NCBI RefSeq assembly: GCF_050948175.1
Contig: NW_027490114.1
Coordinates: 558,001 to 622,000 of the forward strand
DNA from: Xylocopa sonorina
Taxonomy: Eukaryota > Arthropoda > Insecta > Hymenoptera > Apidae
Reading direction: 5' to 3'
Length of the DNA stretch: 64,000 bases
Both the position numbers and the translations under genes were made by a program. Numbering within the stretch: the stretch's first letter is position 1; each line of letters begins with the position of its first letter. The notes beneath the pieces are model-generated. The model was given only the letters and a program-made list of their open reading frames with translations. It searched no databases and was not told the DNA's origin. Below, in pieces: positions 22,046 through 33,775 of the stretch.

Positions 22046-25000
22046 GATGAACATAGTTATTCATATTTAATATTTTCTTTGGAAACAAGGGGCAAAGATG
22101 TAAAGTACTTTGTTATTATAGTTCTAGTTGCTTTACAAATTCCGAAAATGATAAATTAGACCAACGCCAGCAAAAAGTCCAATGCCTCATAATTATTTGA
22201 TAGTTTAAAGATTATCAAGCTTTATGCTTGGATGGATGCTTATATATAAGTATAACTACCAAAATGAAGTGAAATCGCAAAGTGATATTTACACACCTGC
22301 GTGTTGCAATTTTGACGTATTTAAATTTCTGATAAAAGCATATAAATGTTTATAATCTAATTATCAATTATAAATGGAATTCTACAATTTGTCCATGTAA
22401 TAATCCTTTCTTATTGTACGCATCCTTCAACACATACTCAGTCTTTTTAATCTTGATGGATTTCGTGTGTGCGGGTGCGTGTGTGTGCGCGCGCGCGTAT
22501 GTGTGTATGATAGCAGTTGCCGAAATACCACGTAATAGGTTTCATAGTTTCGATTCTAGTAAATCGAGTAAAATGGCATTAGATTTTTTATAGATTATCA
22601 AGGGGATGTGAAGCTGCAATTGCATTGCATAGAGCATTTTTCACTGGAAGAATTTTTCTTCCAATGTTTCAAATCCAGATCTTTTTTTAATTATTCTCAT
22701 TTAGAAAATTAAAACTGAATGACATATTCCTTAACATAGCACGCCGGTAACCTCGATACAACAGATCCAAGGTTCCTTTATTTTAAATTAAGATCTGCTT
22801 TCTATGTTTCAAAACTTGTTTACATTGCGTTATATTCTTAAGACTCTTCGTAAGTTACAAAGAACAGAAACGCTACATGGATTATAAAAGTGTAATAATT
22901 TAATTTATATAATCTTGAACATTTTAAATCAGTTTACGTTGCTTTGCTTGTTGTATATATTTATCACCTGGCGCTGGACCAACTACTTTTGGCAGCATCC
23001 CTTTCTAAAATTTGGAAAATCCACCAAATCTAATAAAACCTTGCTTAGATTGCAAATGTGTTTTTCTGTATCCAGCAGAAATGAAATTACATTGACAGAA
23101 GTACCAGCTAGTTCTCCACGCCTATTTGAACCAACGTTAAGTCACCTTTAAATTTGCATTTATAAACATCTAACAAATAAATATGTTTTTTTTACTATTC
23201 ATATCATTATACTTTCAGTGATATAATATGTGATGTCATTTGATATATTAACTGCTTGATTATATTTTATAACGAACCTTGCGTACCAAACACTGTTTTT
23301 ACTCCTGATACGAGTTGATAGTTCTTCGTTTTATATTCTGATATCGCATTGATTATAAAAGTGTATGATATCGTTTTTATGCAGTCATGTATAATTATGT
23401 ACATACAAATTCGCGATTAAGGAGCTATGTTTTCAAATTCAATTCCGAGTAATGTTCTAAAAGGCTTCCCAGATAACAAATAGCATAATGGTGGTAACCG
23501 GATTCGTTAGCTAAAATGGCAGAACGTGTTACCAGCACGTTTTAGATTAGCGTAACACGCCGTGTGAATCGCGCAGCGAGCACCATCGTGACACGCGTGT
23601 CATCGCTCCATTCATGAATCTTTTCAGCAATGACGTAGGGTCACATTTGGTAATGGGGAACCTGTGCTTTGATACAAATTAAAACCGTTAGATGTCAGTA
23701 GGTGTTCAACATATGAGTATTGATAGATATTTTGATAGTTGTTTTCCTATATTTATAGTTATTGAGAGAGTCATATATATTTCTTTCAACCCATCATTAA
23801 CTAAAAATATTATTTATAAAATAAAATATTACTTACAAAATAAAAATTCATGCTGTTGCATCTCTAACTTCGCCTTTTGTAATTTCTTAAATAACATGCT
23901 GTCATCGTATTTAATATAATCCTCACTTGCATGAATTTGTAACGATGAGTTGAAAAAATGTATATAAAATAAAAGTATATATTTTTATGATGAAGTAATT
24001 AACGACTTTATGGAAAAAATCGCCGTATCGAACTAGTTTATAAAAAATAATAAAATCGAGTTCTTATATCTTTGTTTCGCGCCGGTGTATCTATTTTGGA
24101 ATCAAAATAAATAAATGGCTTAGTTTAGTCATTCTTCATATGTGTTTATAATTTTTATGGAAACAGGTTCCTCATTAATAAATGTCAGGGTATGCCACTA
24201 CCATGCGCGTACCTATGGTGAGCTGATAGTGTCATTGCCACGACCGTGTAGCCCGTGTGCTATATCGCGGTGCTCTGATAGTACCGTGATACGAGTTTCG
24301 CCCCAGTACTAGGAGTATGCCGTTACGAGAGCTGAGTAGGAGCACTGTCTTAGCACAGTTCTGCCACGGAATTCGTTCCAACCGTTGTTATTGGCGTGCT
24401 GGTTGTTTGGGACATTGGAGTGCATGAGGCAGACCTGTTTCTTATCATCGTCAAGGAGGTGGATTTTCACTCCCCTCTTTTTGAATTTTGTTAATTATTG
24501 TTTGCGATTTTTGCCGTTTCTGTATCTTTATGTCCACATTGTGGATTCTACTTGTGTGTGATCCTTTTGGTATTCATCTTTTGTTACATGTAACACTATA
24601 TATGTAATGCACTCTTGTTATGTAATGCTCAGATTTGTAATCCTCGGATTCTTTTATTCTTTGGTAAAGCAACTTATTCGGTTAACATATATTTATTACG
24701 CATAGGTATAAATAATTAGAAAAATAGTATTAATACGATATTAAATATACTGTTGCAATTATATATTTAAGGTCTAAAGGTGTAGGCGGAATTAGTGTCC
24801 GATATTTTACGTGATCCAATTGACGTATTTCCTCGATCCCTTTTCATGTTAAATGAATGATTAGTTCTGCAAGGCGAGAAGCCTGAATTACTAAGATCTT
24901 TGTGAACATAAGTAATTTGTAAGTAACACGTTTTTTTCTCTTTGAAATATTTGCCTTTGCATAGAATAGAATGTATAGATATAAATGCTTGTTTTATATC

Positions 25001-25220
25001 CATTTCTATCCAATTCTATTATAACTTTTGAGCAGAAGTAATATTGATTATACTTGATTTTCCCAATAGTTCTTTGTTTAACAGATTTTATTGACGTAGA
25101 AGGATCATTTGAAGGATGTGTCAATCTACTTTGCACTTCTATCAGTTTCTTTTTCTGCTCGCTACTTTCCATTACCAGTTCCTTATACTTATCCTTTATC
25201 ACCGTCATATATGTTGTGTA
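22046..25220 (-). repeat. Right arm of inverted duplication IR1
   Basis: Reverse complement of 1-4540 without the 1.3-kb insertion. It holds a GT/GC-rich microsatellite near 22465-22507, the two short repeats described at 981 and 1513, and the last exons of the RNF212-like gene at its outer end. ORFs at 22915-23151 and 23692-23919 have no domain and are not conserved as frames in the left arm. The outer end of the match cannot be placed, since the left arm starts at base 1 opposite about 25190. Confidence 0.85.
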
Positions 25221-25580
25221 AGATTATAATAACTCTTTTGTCCTAAAATTTTACGGACATTTCAATTAAATTTCCTTTGACTAAATAAACGGAAATAAAA
25301 AAGAGTGACACGTACCATTTCTTGGAAACGTTGTATCATAATTTGCATCTGACTGTTTTGAAAGGCACGCACTTTATTTAAGGCTTCCAATGGTTCTTAT
25401 AATTCTAAGACAAATACATTCATCTGCCGACATCGTGAATACTGTTTTTTGGCTAAATTACAGAAGAACAAATATATTATAAGTAACATAAAAAACATCG
25501 TAATATTAAATTTAACTTTGTTCATCGTTGCCTTGTTGGACACATTCAGAGCAGCATATAGAGGGGGGCAGTAATAATTA
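24767..25580 (-). pseudogene. ZIP3/RNF212-like meiotic RING gene, right copy (4 exons visible, one stop)
   Basis: Read on the minus strand. An exon near 25575-25507 has the end of a RING finger (CCSECVQQGNDEQ). A GT donor follows, then a TTTAG acceptor and an exon at about 25462-25318 with a further Cys pair and helix (KKQYSRCRQMN...EPLEALNKVRAFQNSQMQ), ending at a GTACGT donor. Next is a coiled-coil exon at about 25195-25045 (DKYKELVMESSEQKKKLIEV), then an acceptor near 24878 and a last exon (TNHSFNMKRDRGNTSIGS...) with a TAA at 24767-24769. RING, central coil and short serine-rich tail match the order in RNF212/ZIP3 proteins, meiotic SUMO/ubiquitin ligases. A TAA at 25397-25399 interrupts the third-last exon and the RING start is eroded, so it is probably dead. 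Exon edges are my inference. Confidence 0.45.
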
Positions 25581-26167
25581 GCATCTTAGATATCTTTGAA
25601 ACTATAAGTTTCATATAAATTTTTGCTGATATAATATTGCACAGTACAAAGGCCTATCCATTGATGAAAGTAGCTTTTTTGTATGTGTAGGCACGTTGGA
25701 TATTTGAAGGTCACATTCATTTTTTAAAATGAATTGGTATGTTTATTCTTCCGTAATACAATAGAGCATTTTAAAACGAGTTCAACGACCTGTAACATGA
25801 AGCCATTGAGGATTACAGAAAGTAAAGAAAGGCGATAATACTTTCGGTTTTGATAGTAAATGAAACATACTTATTGTGAACAGTAGGGGAGCGCGTAATG
25901 TTTACCGTTTACTTTACTGTGACTAACACTGTTCGAAGGGCATTTTAATAGTTTGCAGGATAAGTTAAACATGATAAGATTAGTATTGAAAAATCGGTTC
26001 GATTATGTTTGGTTAGGCAGTTCTTTGTGTCGTCCATTTTATAAGTACTAAGCTGCGGATTCCTGAGGACAGCTCACAAAATTGTTGAACTATGGAAGAT
26101 TATCACTGTGAACTTGAATCAAAAGGTAATTAAATTCCATTAGATTTTAAACAAATCTTAATATTTC
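25581..26167. other. Single-copy-looking spacer; possible divergent first exon at 26092-26125
   Basis: No repeat was recognised. On the plus strand ATG at 26092 opens MEDYHCELESK and is followed by AAAAG then GTAATT, a good splice donor at 26126. If real, it would be a first exon divergent from the RNF212-like gene, with the Gypsy element at 26168 sitting in its first intron. I could not find a following exon in 29637-30265, so this stays speculative. Confidence 0.2.
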
Positions 26168-26417
26168 TGTAAGAAATATCTAGTAACAGGGTGCATGGGC
26201 GGTCAACGAGGGCCGTGTGCATTTCCCTGTGGCATCGCCCCACTCCGGGGCCTTGTCTAAACATACGAATGGGCCATGACGTTGAGGGTGTCCTGGAGGC
26301 TAGTACGAATGTCCTAAGAAGGCATCCTTGTACGAACCTTCGGGTGAACCAGGAATAAATACGCCCAGTAAACGTTGAGCAATCGAGTTTTTACTTTATT
26401 CTCATCTACATCTTACA
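26168..26417 (+). repeat. 5' LTR of the Gypsy element
   Basis: 250 bp, TG...CA. Contains GGAATAAATACGCCC, a possible polyadenylation or TATA-like signal, near 26350. The next bases, AATCAGAAGCGGGATAAACC, may hold the primer-binding site, but it is not a standard TGG-start match. Confidence 0.9.
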
Positions 26418-26517
26418 AATCAGAAGCGGGATAAACCCTGCGACTCTGACGGACATAGTGTAGTGCGTGACAACATATTGTGAAGTTAAGTGAGTTAAAT
26501 AGTAGTAATTATTACAA

Positions 26518-26795
26518 TGGATCGCGCATCACTAAGCCGCGAAAGCGCAGCCCGAGACGACAGGAGGACCACCTCTGTCGAAGCGCGCCTTGGGAAATTG
26601 GAGGCAATGTTGGAGAAGTTTCTCCAACGGTAGCGTTCAAGATCCAAATCGCGAAGCACGCGAAGACACATTTCGCGAATTAGATCGCGCAGCCCGCGAA
26701 GACGCGTTTCGCGCTCGCGCAGTCCGCGAAGATGCGATTCGCGCTCGCGTAGCCAACGGAGCGACGAGCATCGCGTGGGAAGTATAACCACGAAT
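26518..26795 (+). pseudogene. gag N-terminal remnant with internal AREDAFR-type repeats
   Basis: ATG at 26518 opens a short basic frame (MDRASLSRESAARDDRRTTS) that ends at a TAG at 26632. After a frame change, 26640-26760 encodes repeated AREDTFRELDRAAREDAFR-like units from a DNA repeat of CGCGAAGANGCG type. By position this should be gag, but no capsid or zinc knuckle is present. Sequence jumps at about 26795-26815 straight to the end of reverse transcriptase, marking the internal deletion. Confidence 0.5.
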
Positions 26796-26814
26796 GTCAC
26801 CACCCAAAATGTAA

Positions 26815-28674
26815 AGCAGGTACGCCAATTCTTGGGACTGGCGAGCTATTTTAAGGAAATTTATTAAGAATTTCGCCGCACTTGTGGAGCCTCTGACGCG
26901 CCTAACCCGCAAGGACGTGCCGTGGCAATGGAGGGAAGAACAAAAGCAAGCCTTCCGTCAGGTAAAAGAAAAATTGACCACGCGACCAGTATTGCGTATT
27001 TTCGATCCAGCTCGACCCACCGAGTTGCATACGGATGCCAGTTCGATCGGCGTTGGAGCAATGCTGCTGTAACAACAGGAAGATGGGCAAATGGCAGTGG
27101 TGACATATTTCAGCAAACAGACGACAGCTGATCAAAGGTGTTACCACTCTTACGAGCTCGAGACGATGGCTGTTGTTTTCGCGTTGCGACATTTTAGAGT
27201 CTATCTGCTAGGGATCGACTTCACCATAGTAAGCGACTGCAATGCCTTACGGACAACCTTTTCGAAGAAAGATTTATTGCCGCGCGTAGGTCGATGGTGG
27301 CTTGAAGTTCAAGAGTACACTTTTAAAATTATGTATCGATCAGGGACGAAGATGGCACATGTGGATGCCCTTAGCCGAAACCCTCAGCCGACCACCCTCG
27401 AAGTTGCCTGCGTTGATATCACGGAGGACGAATGGATCGTCGCCGCCCAAATGCAGGACGAGCAATTGTCGCGCATCCGGACGATTCTCGCTAATAACGA
27501 GAAATCTCCCGAAGTAAAACACTATTTCAAGGAATACGTGTTAAAACGAGGTAAATTGTATAGATGTTTACCTAATGATAAGTTAGCATGGGTTGTTTCG
27601 AAGAATGCAAGATTGCAGATCTGTAGATTATGTCATGACGAGGCTGGACATTTGAGTTCGGAGAAAACTCTGGAACGGATTCAGCGAAATTATTGGTTTG
27701 CCAATATGCGACGCTTCGTGGATAAATATGTGAAAGCATGTTTAAGCTGTGCATACTATAAGCACACCACGGGCAAAAAGCAGTGCAAGCTAAATATAAT
27801 AGAAGAGATACCGACTCCGTTTCACACCCTACACATCGACCACGTAGGACCCTTCGAAACGAGTCGGAAAGGAAACAAATACCTGCTCGTAATAGTAGAC
27901 GCTTTTACGAAATTTACCAGCGTGGAACCGGTAAAGGATCAGAAGACCCGGCATACAGAGAAGGTCCTGATGAACCTTATGCATCTGTTCGGTGTGCCAA
28001 CGAGGATTATAAGTGATCGTGAAATAAGTTTCACATCACGGAGATTCGCGACGTTATGCCAAACGTACGGGATCAAACATATATTAAATGCGGTGGCTAC
28101 ACCAAGAGCAAACGGACAGTGCGAGCGTTACAATAAGACCATTGTTGACGCTCTGGCGACAAGTGCCGCAGGTCAAGATCCACGGGACTGGGACACGCAG
28201 ATCAAGAAGCTGCAAAATGCGATAAACACTATGCACAACAAGAGCATCAACACGACACCGATGAAAGCGTTGATCGGGTGTGATGCGAAGACAATGGCAC
28301 AAGGAACCGTATTGAATGCTGTACGGGAAGAAATGGATCGACTAGATCTGGCTACGTTGAGAGCAGAAATCAGTCGACACATCTCTCATGAGCAGAAGAT
28401 GCAGAAGGAGCGGTATGACCGGACGCGAAGGGAAGCTCGCAGGTACACCGTGGACGAGTTGGTGCTGGTGCAAGTGACCAGTGAACCCTCGACGGGGAGT
28501 AGCCGCAAGCTGCTACCGAAATACAAGGGACCTTTTCGGATAAGAATGGTATTGCCCAATGATCGGTACGAGGTGGAAGATCTGAGGGAAGGCTCGAGAC
28601 GACTACGAACCGTCGTTGCAGCCGACCGGATCAAGCCATGGATTACGATCCAAGGGGATGACCACGACAATTAG
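26815..28674 (+). pseudogene. Gypsy pol remnant: RT end, RNase H and integrase
   Basis: It begins NVKQVRQFLGLASYF (RT thumb), shifts frame near 26853, then continues as one frame to 28674 broken only by a TAA at 27070-27072. RNase H: HTDASSIGVGAML (first Asp), YELETMAV (Glu) and VSDCNAL (Asp), ending HVDALSRNP. Integrase zinc finger HDEAGH...CLSCAYYK lies at about 27630-27770. The DDE core follows: HIDHVGPF near 27830, SDREISFTS near 28012 and NGQCERYNKTIVDAL near 28110. The C-terminal part has LLPKYKGPFRI near 28510. All integrase catalytic residues are present in the 27091-28674 frame (527 aa), so this part is well preserved although the element lacks reverse transcriptase. Stop and frameshift make it a pseudogene. 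Confidence 0.9.
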
Positions 28675-29382
28675 ATCATTATATCCTTTGTTTAATGTAG
28701 TTTATGGTAGAAGGTCCACTGCTTTACAAATTGAATATTATCTCATGTATTTTCAATTGTGTTCGCAGAAGGGAAAAGAGAAGCCCAAGGCGTAAGGCTT
28801 TGGCAAACGAGTAGCCGTTTTGCCCGATGACCAGGCAAGACGTTCTGACGTGCGAAGGCGATGGCTTTTGTGGCGGACGGACTTAACAGCACCTTTCCAC
28901 GACGGGTCCGATAGAGATGATCGGCAAGGGAAGGAGGACGCAAAGTGCGTCACGACACGAGGTGTGTCAAGGTGCCCAGCATGGGTACAGATGTACCCTA
29001 GGCAACAATCGTTGGTGGATGCACGGCATACCATCAAGGTTGACACCGAACCAGACGGACACGATGTGTGTCTCAGGCAGGGTGGGCCGGTAAGGGGTGC
29101 AGAGTGCATCTCGTACCGATGAGAGACGTACTCTAGATAGTAGCTGTTGATGGGTGCAATGGCATACCATCAAGGTAAACACCGAACCGGACGGATGCAA
29201 AGAGTATTCCAGGCAGGGTGGTGGCCAGATAGGGGTACGAAATGCGTCTCGTCCAGATAAGGGATACGATGGTATCCATCATCGGTCACAATGATACGAC
29301 GGTATCGTGACGCGATGACAGTAGTTTAAGTTCATTTATTATGTGAAGTCTGAGGGCAAACCAAAACGTCAATATGGCCGAA
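28675..29382 (+). repeat. Gypsy 3' untranslated region with a ~136-bp direct repeat
   Basis: Two degenerate direct copies lie at about 28990-29125 and 29126-29260. The word GGCATACCATCAAGGT recurs at about 29025 and 29161, 136 bases apart, each followed by ACACCGAACC and GCAGGGTGG. ORFs here are chance frames in the repeat. No envelope gene is seen. Confidence 0.7.
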
Positions 29383-29632
29383 TGTAAGAAATATCGGGTA
29401 ACAGGGTGCACGGGCGGTCAACGAGGGCCGCGTGCATTTCCCTGCGGCATCGCCCCACTCCGGGGCCTTGTCTAAACATACGAATGGGCCATAACGTTGA
29501 GGGTGTCCTCGAGGCTGGTACGAATGGCCTAAGAAGGCATTCTTGTACGAACCCTCGGGTGAACCAGGAATAAATACGCCCAGTATACGTTGAGCAATCG
29601 TATTTTTACTTTATTCTCATCTACATCTTACA
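29383..29632 (+). repeat. 3' LTR of the Gypsy element
   Basis: 250 bp, the partner of 26168-26417, followed by the TTTC target duplication at 29633-29636. Confidence 0.9.
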
Positions 29633-29636
29633 TTTC

Positions 29637-30264
29637 ATTTTAAATAGTAAGATAGAATGCTCTTTTCAAAACTACAAGAATGGATACATACCTCTTCTCT
29701 GTTATTAATATTTCATAAAGAATTCTAATTGCAATTATATAGTTCACTACGATAAAAAATTTTTCTCAGGAAATTCTATACATTAAATTAAAGAACCATG
29801 CAAAACAGTTTCAATAATTACGAATATAAAAAATACTTGAACATTCCAATAGAATGATGTTCTAAACAGGAGTTAGAAAAATTAAACATTCAATTTCAAT
29901 TCTAGAATGCATCTATAAGAGGTAAAATATTTTGAAAACTTTAATTACAGTGTTTAATGCAAGCAGTTGGACAGTATCTCAATTTTTCAGAAAATTGATG
30001 AAAGACAACCATTTTGAAATAGTCAGAATCTTTGCCGTTTGAGCAATAAGTGACTAACAAATAACTGCATAAATATCAAGCTTATGAACATATTGATTAA
30101 ATCTTATGCAGACACGTTTATAACCGAGTTACTAAATAATAATCAATACTAAGTAAACATTTTAAAACTTAAACGATTACACCTCGCATACATTTAAAAA
30201 TATTGCAAACGTGAAAAGTAAGTAGTTTATCAAAAACTCTTCTAAAAGAATGGACGAACCCAAT
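29637..30264. other. AT-rich flank of the non-satellite island
   Basis: The sequence resumes the pre-insertion locus after the Gypsy element. It is AT-rich and I see no coding or repeat signal up to the satellite border near 30265. Confidence 0.6.
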
Positions 30265-31551
30265 CTTTGTTGAAGTAAGCAAGTTCTAAAGTTCTAAACA
30301 GCGCAATGGCCCTTATCTGCCTACGTTTCATAACAAGCAAGTTCTAAAGTTCTATGAAATCCGATGGAGCTCCTCACTATCAACGTTTCAAAGTAAGTTC
30401 TCAAATTCTCAGTTCAACGTTTAAAGCTATGTGTGTTTTATATATCTATGTAAAGTGATGGTCCCTATCAGTATAGACGATTCTGAGTACATAAGATGCA
30501 AAGTTCTATGCAACATGATGGAGCTTCTCATTTCTACATATAGTAGTAAGCACTTTCTAAATCTCCATGCAACGCGATGCAGTTTCACAGTCCTATGTTT
30601 CGAAGTAATTCCTAAAGTTCCACGAAAAGGGATGTCGCATCTGAGTGCCTACGTGTCAATGGGAGTTGCTTAGAAGTTTCATTGCAACAAAGTGGAGCAT
30701 CTCAGTACTATAATTCCTCGTAAGTAACAAAAAATATTCTGTGCAACAAGATGATGCTTTTCAGTTTCACGTTTCAAAGCAATTATGTTGTAATATTCTA
30801 TGCATCACATTATGTTTACCTGCTTCTATTTCAGAATAATGTGAATGCTAAAGTTCTCTGCAACGGAATAGCCCTTCATAGTGTCTACGTGTCAGAGCAA
30901 TGGAGTTCCAATGCTTCATGCTATTCGAAGGCTCCGTTACAAAATAAGTAAGTAGTAACGTTCTATGCATTGAATTATTCTTATCTGCTTCTATCTCAGA
31001 ATAATGTGAATGCTAAAGTTCCCTGCAACGGAATAGCCCTTTATAGTGTCTACGTGTCAGAGCAATGGAGTTCCAATGCACAATGCAATGCGATGGCGCA
31101 TCCCATTTCAAAGTTTCATAATAAGCACGCTATATCCATGGCTTCTCTGCTTCTGCACCTCAAGAGAATGAGAATTATACAGTTCTTCAAAACGGGATAG
31201 CGCGTCATAGCATCTGCGTGTCAAAGCATCAGAGTTCTAATGCTCCATGCAATGCGTTGACGCATCTTATTCCAACGTTTTAAAGGGAAAGTGCTGTAAT
31301 CTTCTACGCATAGCATTATGTTAATCTTCGTCTCCCCGCCAAAAGAATGTCAGCTATACTATTCCATTTAACGGAATGGCACGTCATTGTGTCTGCGTTT
31401 CAAGGAAATAGAGCTCTAATGCTGCATACAATGCGATGGGGCATCTGATTTCAACGTTACGAAGTAAGTAAGCAGTGACGTTCTATGTATCGCATTATGC
31501 TTATCTGCTTCTACACTTCAAACGAATGTGAATTTTACAGTTCCTTGCGGG
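30265..31551 (+). repeat. 178-bp satellite array, plus orientation
   Basis: Divergent subfamily-A monomers. Two neighbouring units near 30835-30910 and 31010-31075 are nearly identical (AATGCTAAAGTTC...GCAACGGAATAGCCCTT), which suggests a recent local duplication about 176 bp apart. ORFs at 30751-30951 and 30970-31200 are satellite frames. Confidence 0.88.
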
Positions 31552-32240
31552 TAAGTATAGTGCTGTGCACAGAAGATTACAGCTCACTTAGTTTGAAATG
31601 TTAAAATAGTATGCGCCATCGCATTGCATTGAACGTTAGAAATCTGTTTTGACACGCAGACACTATGAAACACTATCCTGCTGCATGGAACTGTATAATT
31701 CACATTTGTTGTAGAGTTGAAGCAGATAAGCAAAATGCAGTGCATTGAAGATTACAGTATCCTTACGTGGAAACATTGAAACGAAATGAGCCATCGCATT
31801 GCACGGAGCATCAGAATTGTACTGCTTTGACGCGCTGATACTGCAGAGGAGACATTTCGTTGCATAGTACCGTAGGATTCACATACTTTTGAAATGTAGA
31901 AGCAAATAAGCATTATGCTATGTATAGAAGATTACAGCTTATCTAATTTGAAGCGGTAAAATGAGATGCGACTTCGTATTGCATGCAGCATCAGAAAACC
32001 ATTGCTTTTACATGTAGAGACAATGAAGCGTCATCTCGTTGCAAGCAAACGTAGGATTAACATTCTTTTCAAGCTCACAAGCAGATAATAATAATGTGAT
32101 GAGTAGAACATTACAACCTACTTTGAATCGACGAAATGATATGCATTATCCTGTTGCAAAGACCTTACTTACTTTGAAATGCTGATATGAGATGCGTCAT
32201 CCCAATGCATGGAACTGTAAAATGTACATTCTTTTGAACA
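31552..32240 (-). repeat. 178-bp satellite array, minus orientation
   Basis: Reverse-oriented subfamily-A monomers with the landmarks GACACGCAGACACTATGAA and AGAAGATTACAGC. Orientation switches near 31552 and 32240 without an obvious transposon at the joint. Confidence 0.85.
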
Positions 32241-32620
32241 TGTCAAAGCAATTGAATTCCAAAATTTTATGCAACGCAATGATGCTTCTCAGTCCTGCGT
32301 TTGAAGGAAGGAAGTTGTTAGTTTGTATACAACTTAATTATACACACTGAGATCCACGTTACAAAGTATGTAATTTCTACAGATCCATGTAACAGGACAT
32401 TGTCTCTAAGTGGCATCTTATCAAAGCAATTGAATTCCAAAGCTACGTGCAACACGATGACTCTTCTTAGATTTACGTTACAAGGTAAGTAATTTGAAAG
32501 GTTTTATACAAAGCAGATATGCTTATTTGGTTGAACGTTATAAGGCACGTAATTTGTACAGATCGATGTAACTGTATAGTGCTTCTAAGTGTCAACTTGA
32601 CACAATAAGCGCTATGTAGA
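32241..32620 (+). repeat. 178-bp satellite, plus-oriented insert inside a minus block
   Basis: About two plus-oriented, strongly diverged units (GTCAAAGCAATTGAATTCCA occurs near 32246, with a close copy near 32415). Both edges are orientation switches. Confidence 0.75.
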
Positions 32621-33775
32621 TACATGAGTCTGTATAAATGACATACATTGTAATGTAGTATGTATTCACATTCTTTTGAAGTGTAGAAGCTAATAAACAT
32701 ATCGCGTTGCACTGAATATTATATCATATCATGAAACATTGGAATGAGCTGCGACACCGCTTTGAATGAAGTATTAGAAATCTATTGCTTCGACACGTAG
32801 ACGTACAGAAATGTCATACCATTGCAAATCAGTTTATGATCCACAATCTTTTGAAGTCTGAAAGCAGATAAACATAATGCGTTGCATTGAATATTACAAC
32901 TTGTCATGAATCACTGAAATGAGATGCGACATTGCATTAAATGAACTATTGGAACTCCATTGCTTCGACACGTAGACATCTAGAAATGCTATCGCGTTGC
33001 CAGGAAGTGTAGGATTCACATTTTGTTGAAGTGTAGTGACAGATAAACATAACGCTATGCATTGAATATTACACCTTATTATGAAACATCGAAGTGAGAT
33101 GCAAGATCGCGTTGAATGAAGCATTTAAACTCTATTGCTTCGACGCGTAGACATCTAGAAACGCTATTCCGTTAAAGGTCAGTTTAGAATTCACATCCTG
33201 TTCACGTTTAGAAGCAGATAGGCATAACGCGTTGCATTGAAATTACATCCTACCATGAAACATTGTAATGAGACGCAACATTGCGTTGAATGGAGCAGTA
33301 GAAGGATATTTCATTGGCATGCAGATAATATGGAGCGCCATCTTGAAGTGTATATTTCTCATTCTTTTGAAGAGCTCCAGCATATAAGCATAATGCTATA
33401 GATAGAAGATTACGGCTTAAGTACTTTGAAACGTTGAAACTAGATACCCCATCGATTTACATGGAACATTCTAATGCTACTGCTTTGACACGTAGACAAT
33501 ACGAAGCGCCATCCCGTTGCATGAAGCTGTATAATTCACATTCATATGATGACTAGAAGCAGTTAAGCATAATGCTATGCATAGGGGATTACAGCTTGCT
33601 TACATTGCAACGTTGAAACGCATTGCATGGAGCATTGGAACTCTCTTACTCTGACACGTAAACACTATAAAGCACCATTTCGTTTCAAGGAACTGTAGAA
33701 TTCACATTCTTTTGAAGTGCAGAAGTAGATAAGTATAATGCGATGCACAGAACGGTACAGCTTTCTTACTCTGAA
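32621..33775 (-). repeat. 178-bp satellite array, minus orientation, subfamily B then A
   Basis: From about 32660 to 33300 the units are subfamily B in reverse (TATCATGAAACATTG and GACACGTAGACATCTAGAAA). From 33300 on they are subfamily A. The A/B boundary within one orientation block shows that the subfamilies were already adjacent before some rearrangements. Confidence 0.85.

Larger units (their letters stand above)
26168..29632 (+). mobile_element. Ty3/Gypsy retrotransposon with paired LTRs and TTTC target duplication
   Basis: Two 250-bp LTRs (26168-26417 and 29383-29632) begin TGTAAGAAATATC and end CATCTTACA. TTTC flanks the element (26164-26167 and 29633-29636). I count 14 mismatches between the LTRs by eye (about 5.6%). 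At 3465 bp it is shorter than a full Gypsy element: most of gag, the protease and most of reverse transcriptase are deleted near 26800. RNase H and integrase remain. It is inserted in non-satellite sequence near the RNF212-like gene. Confidence 0.92.
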
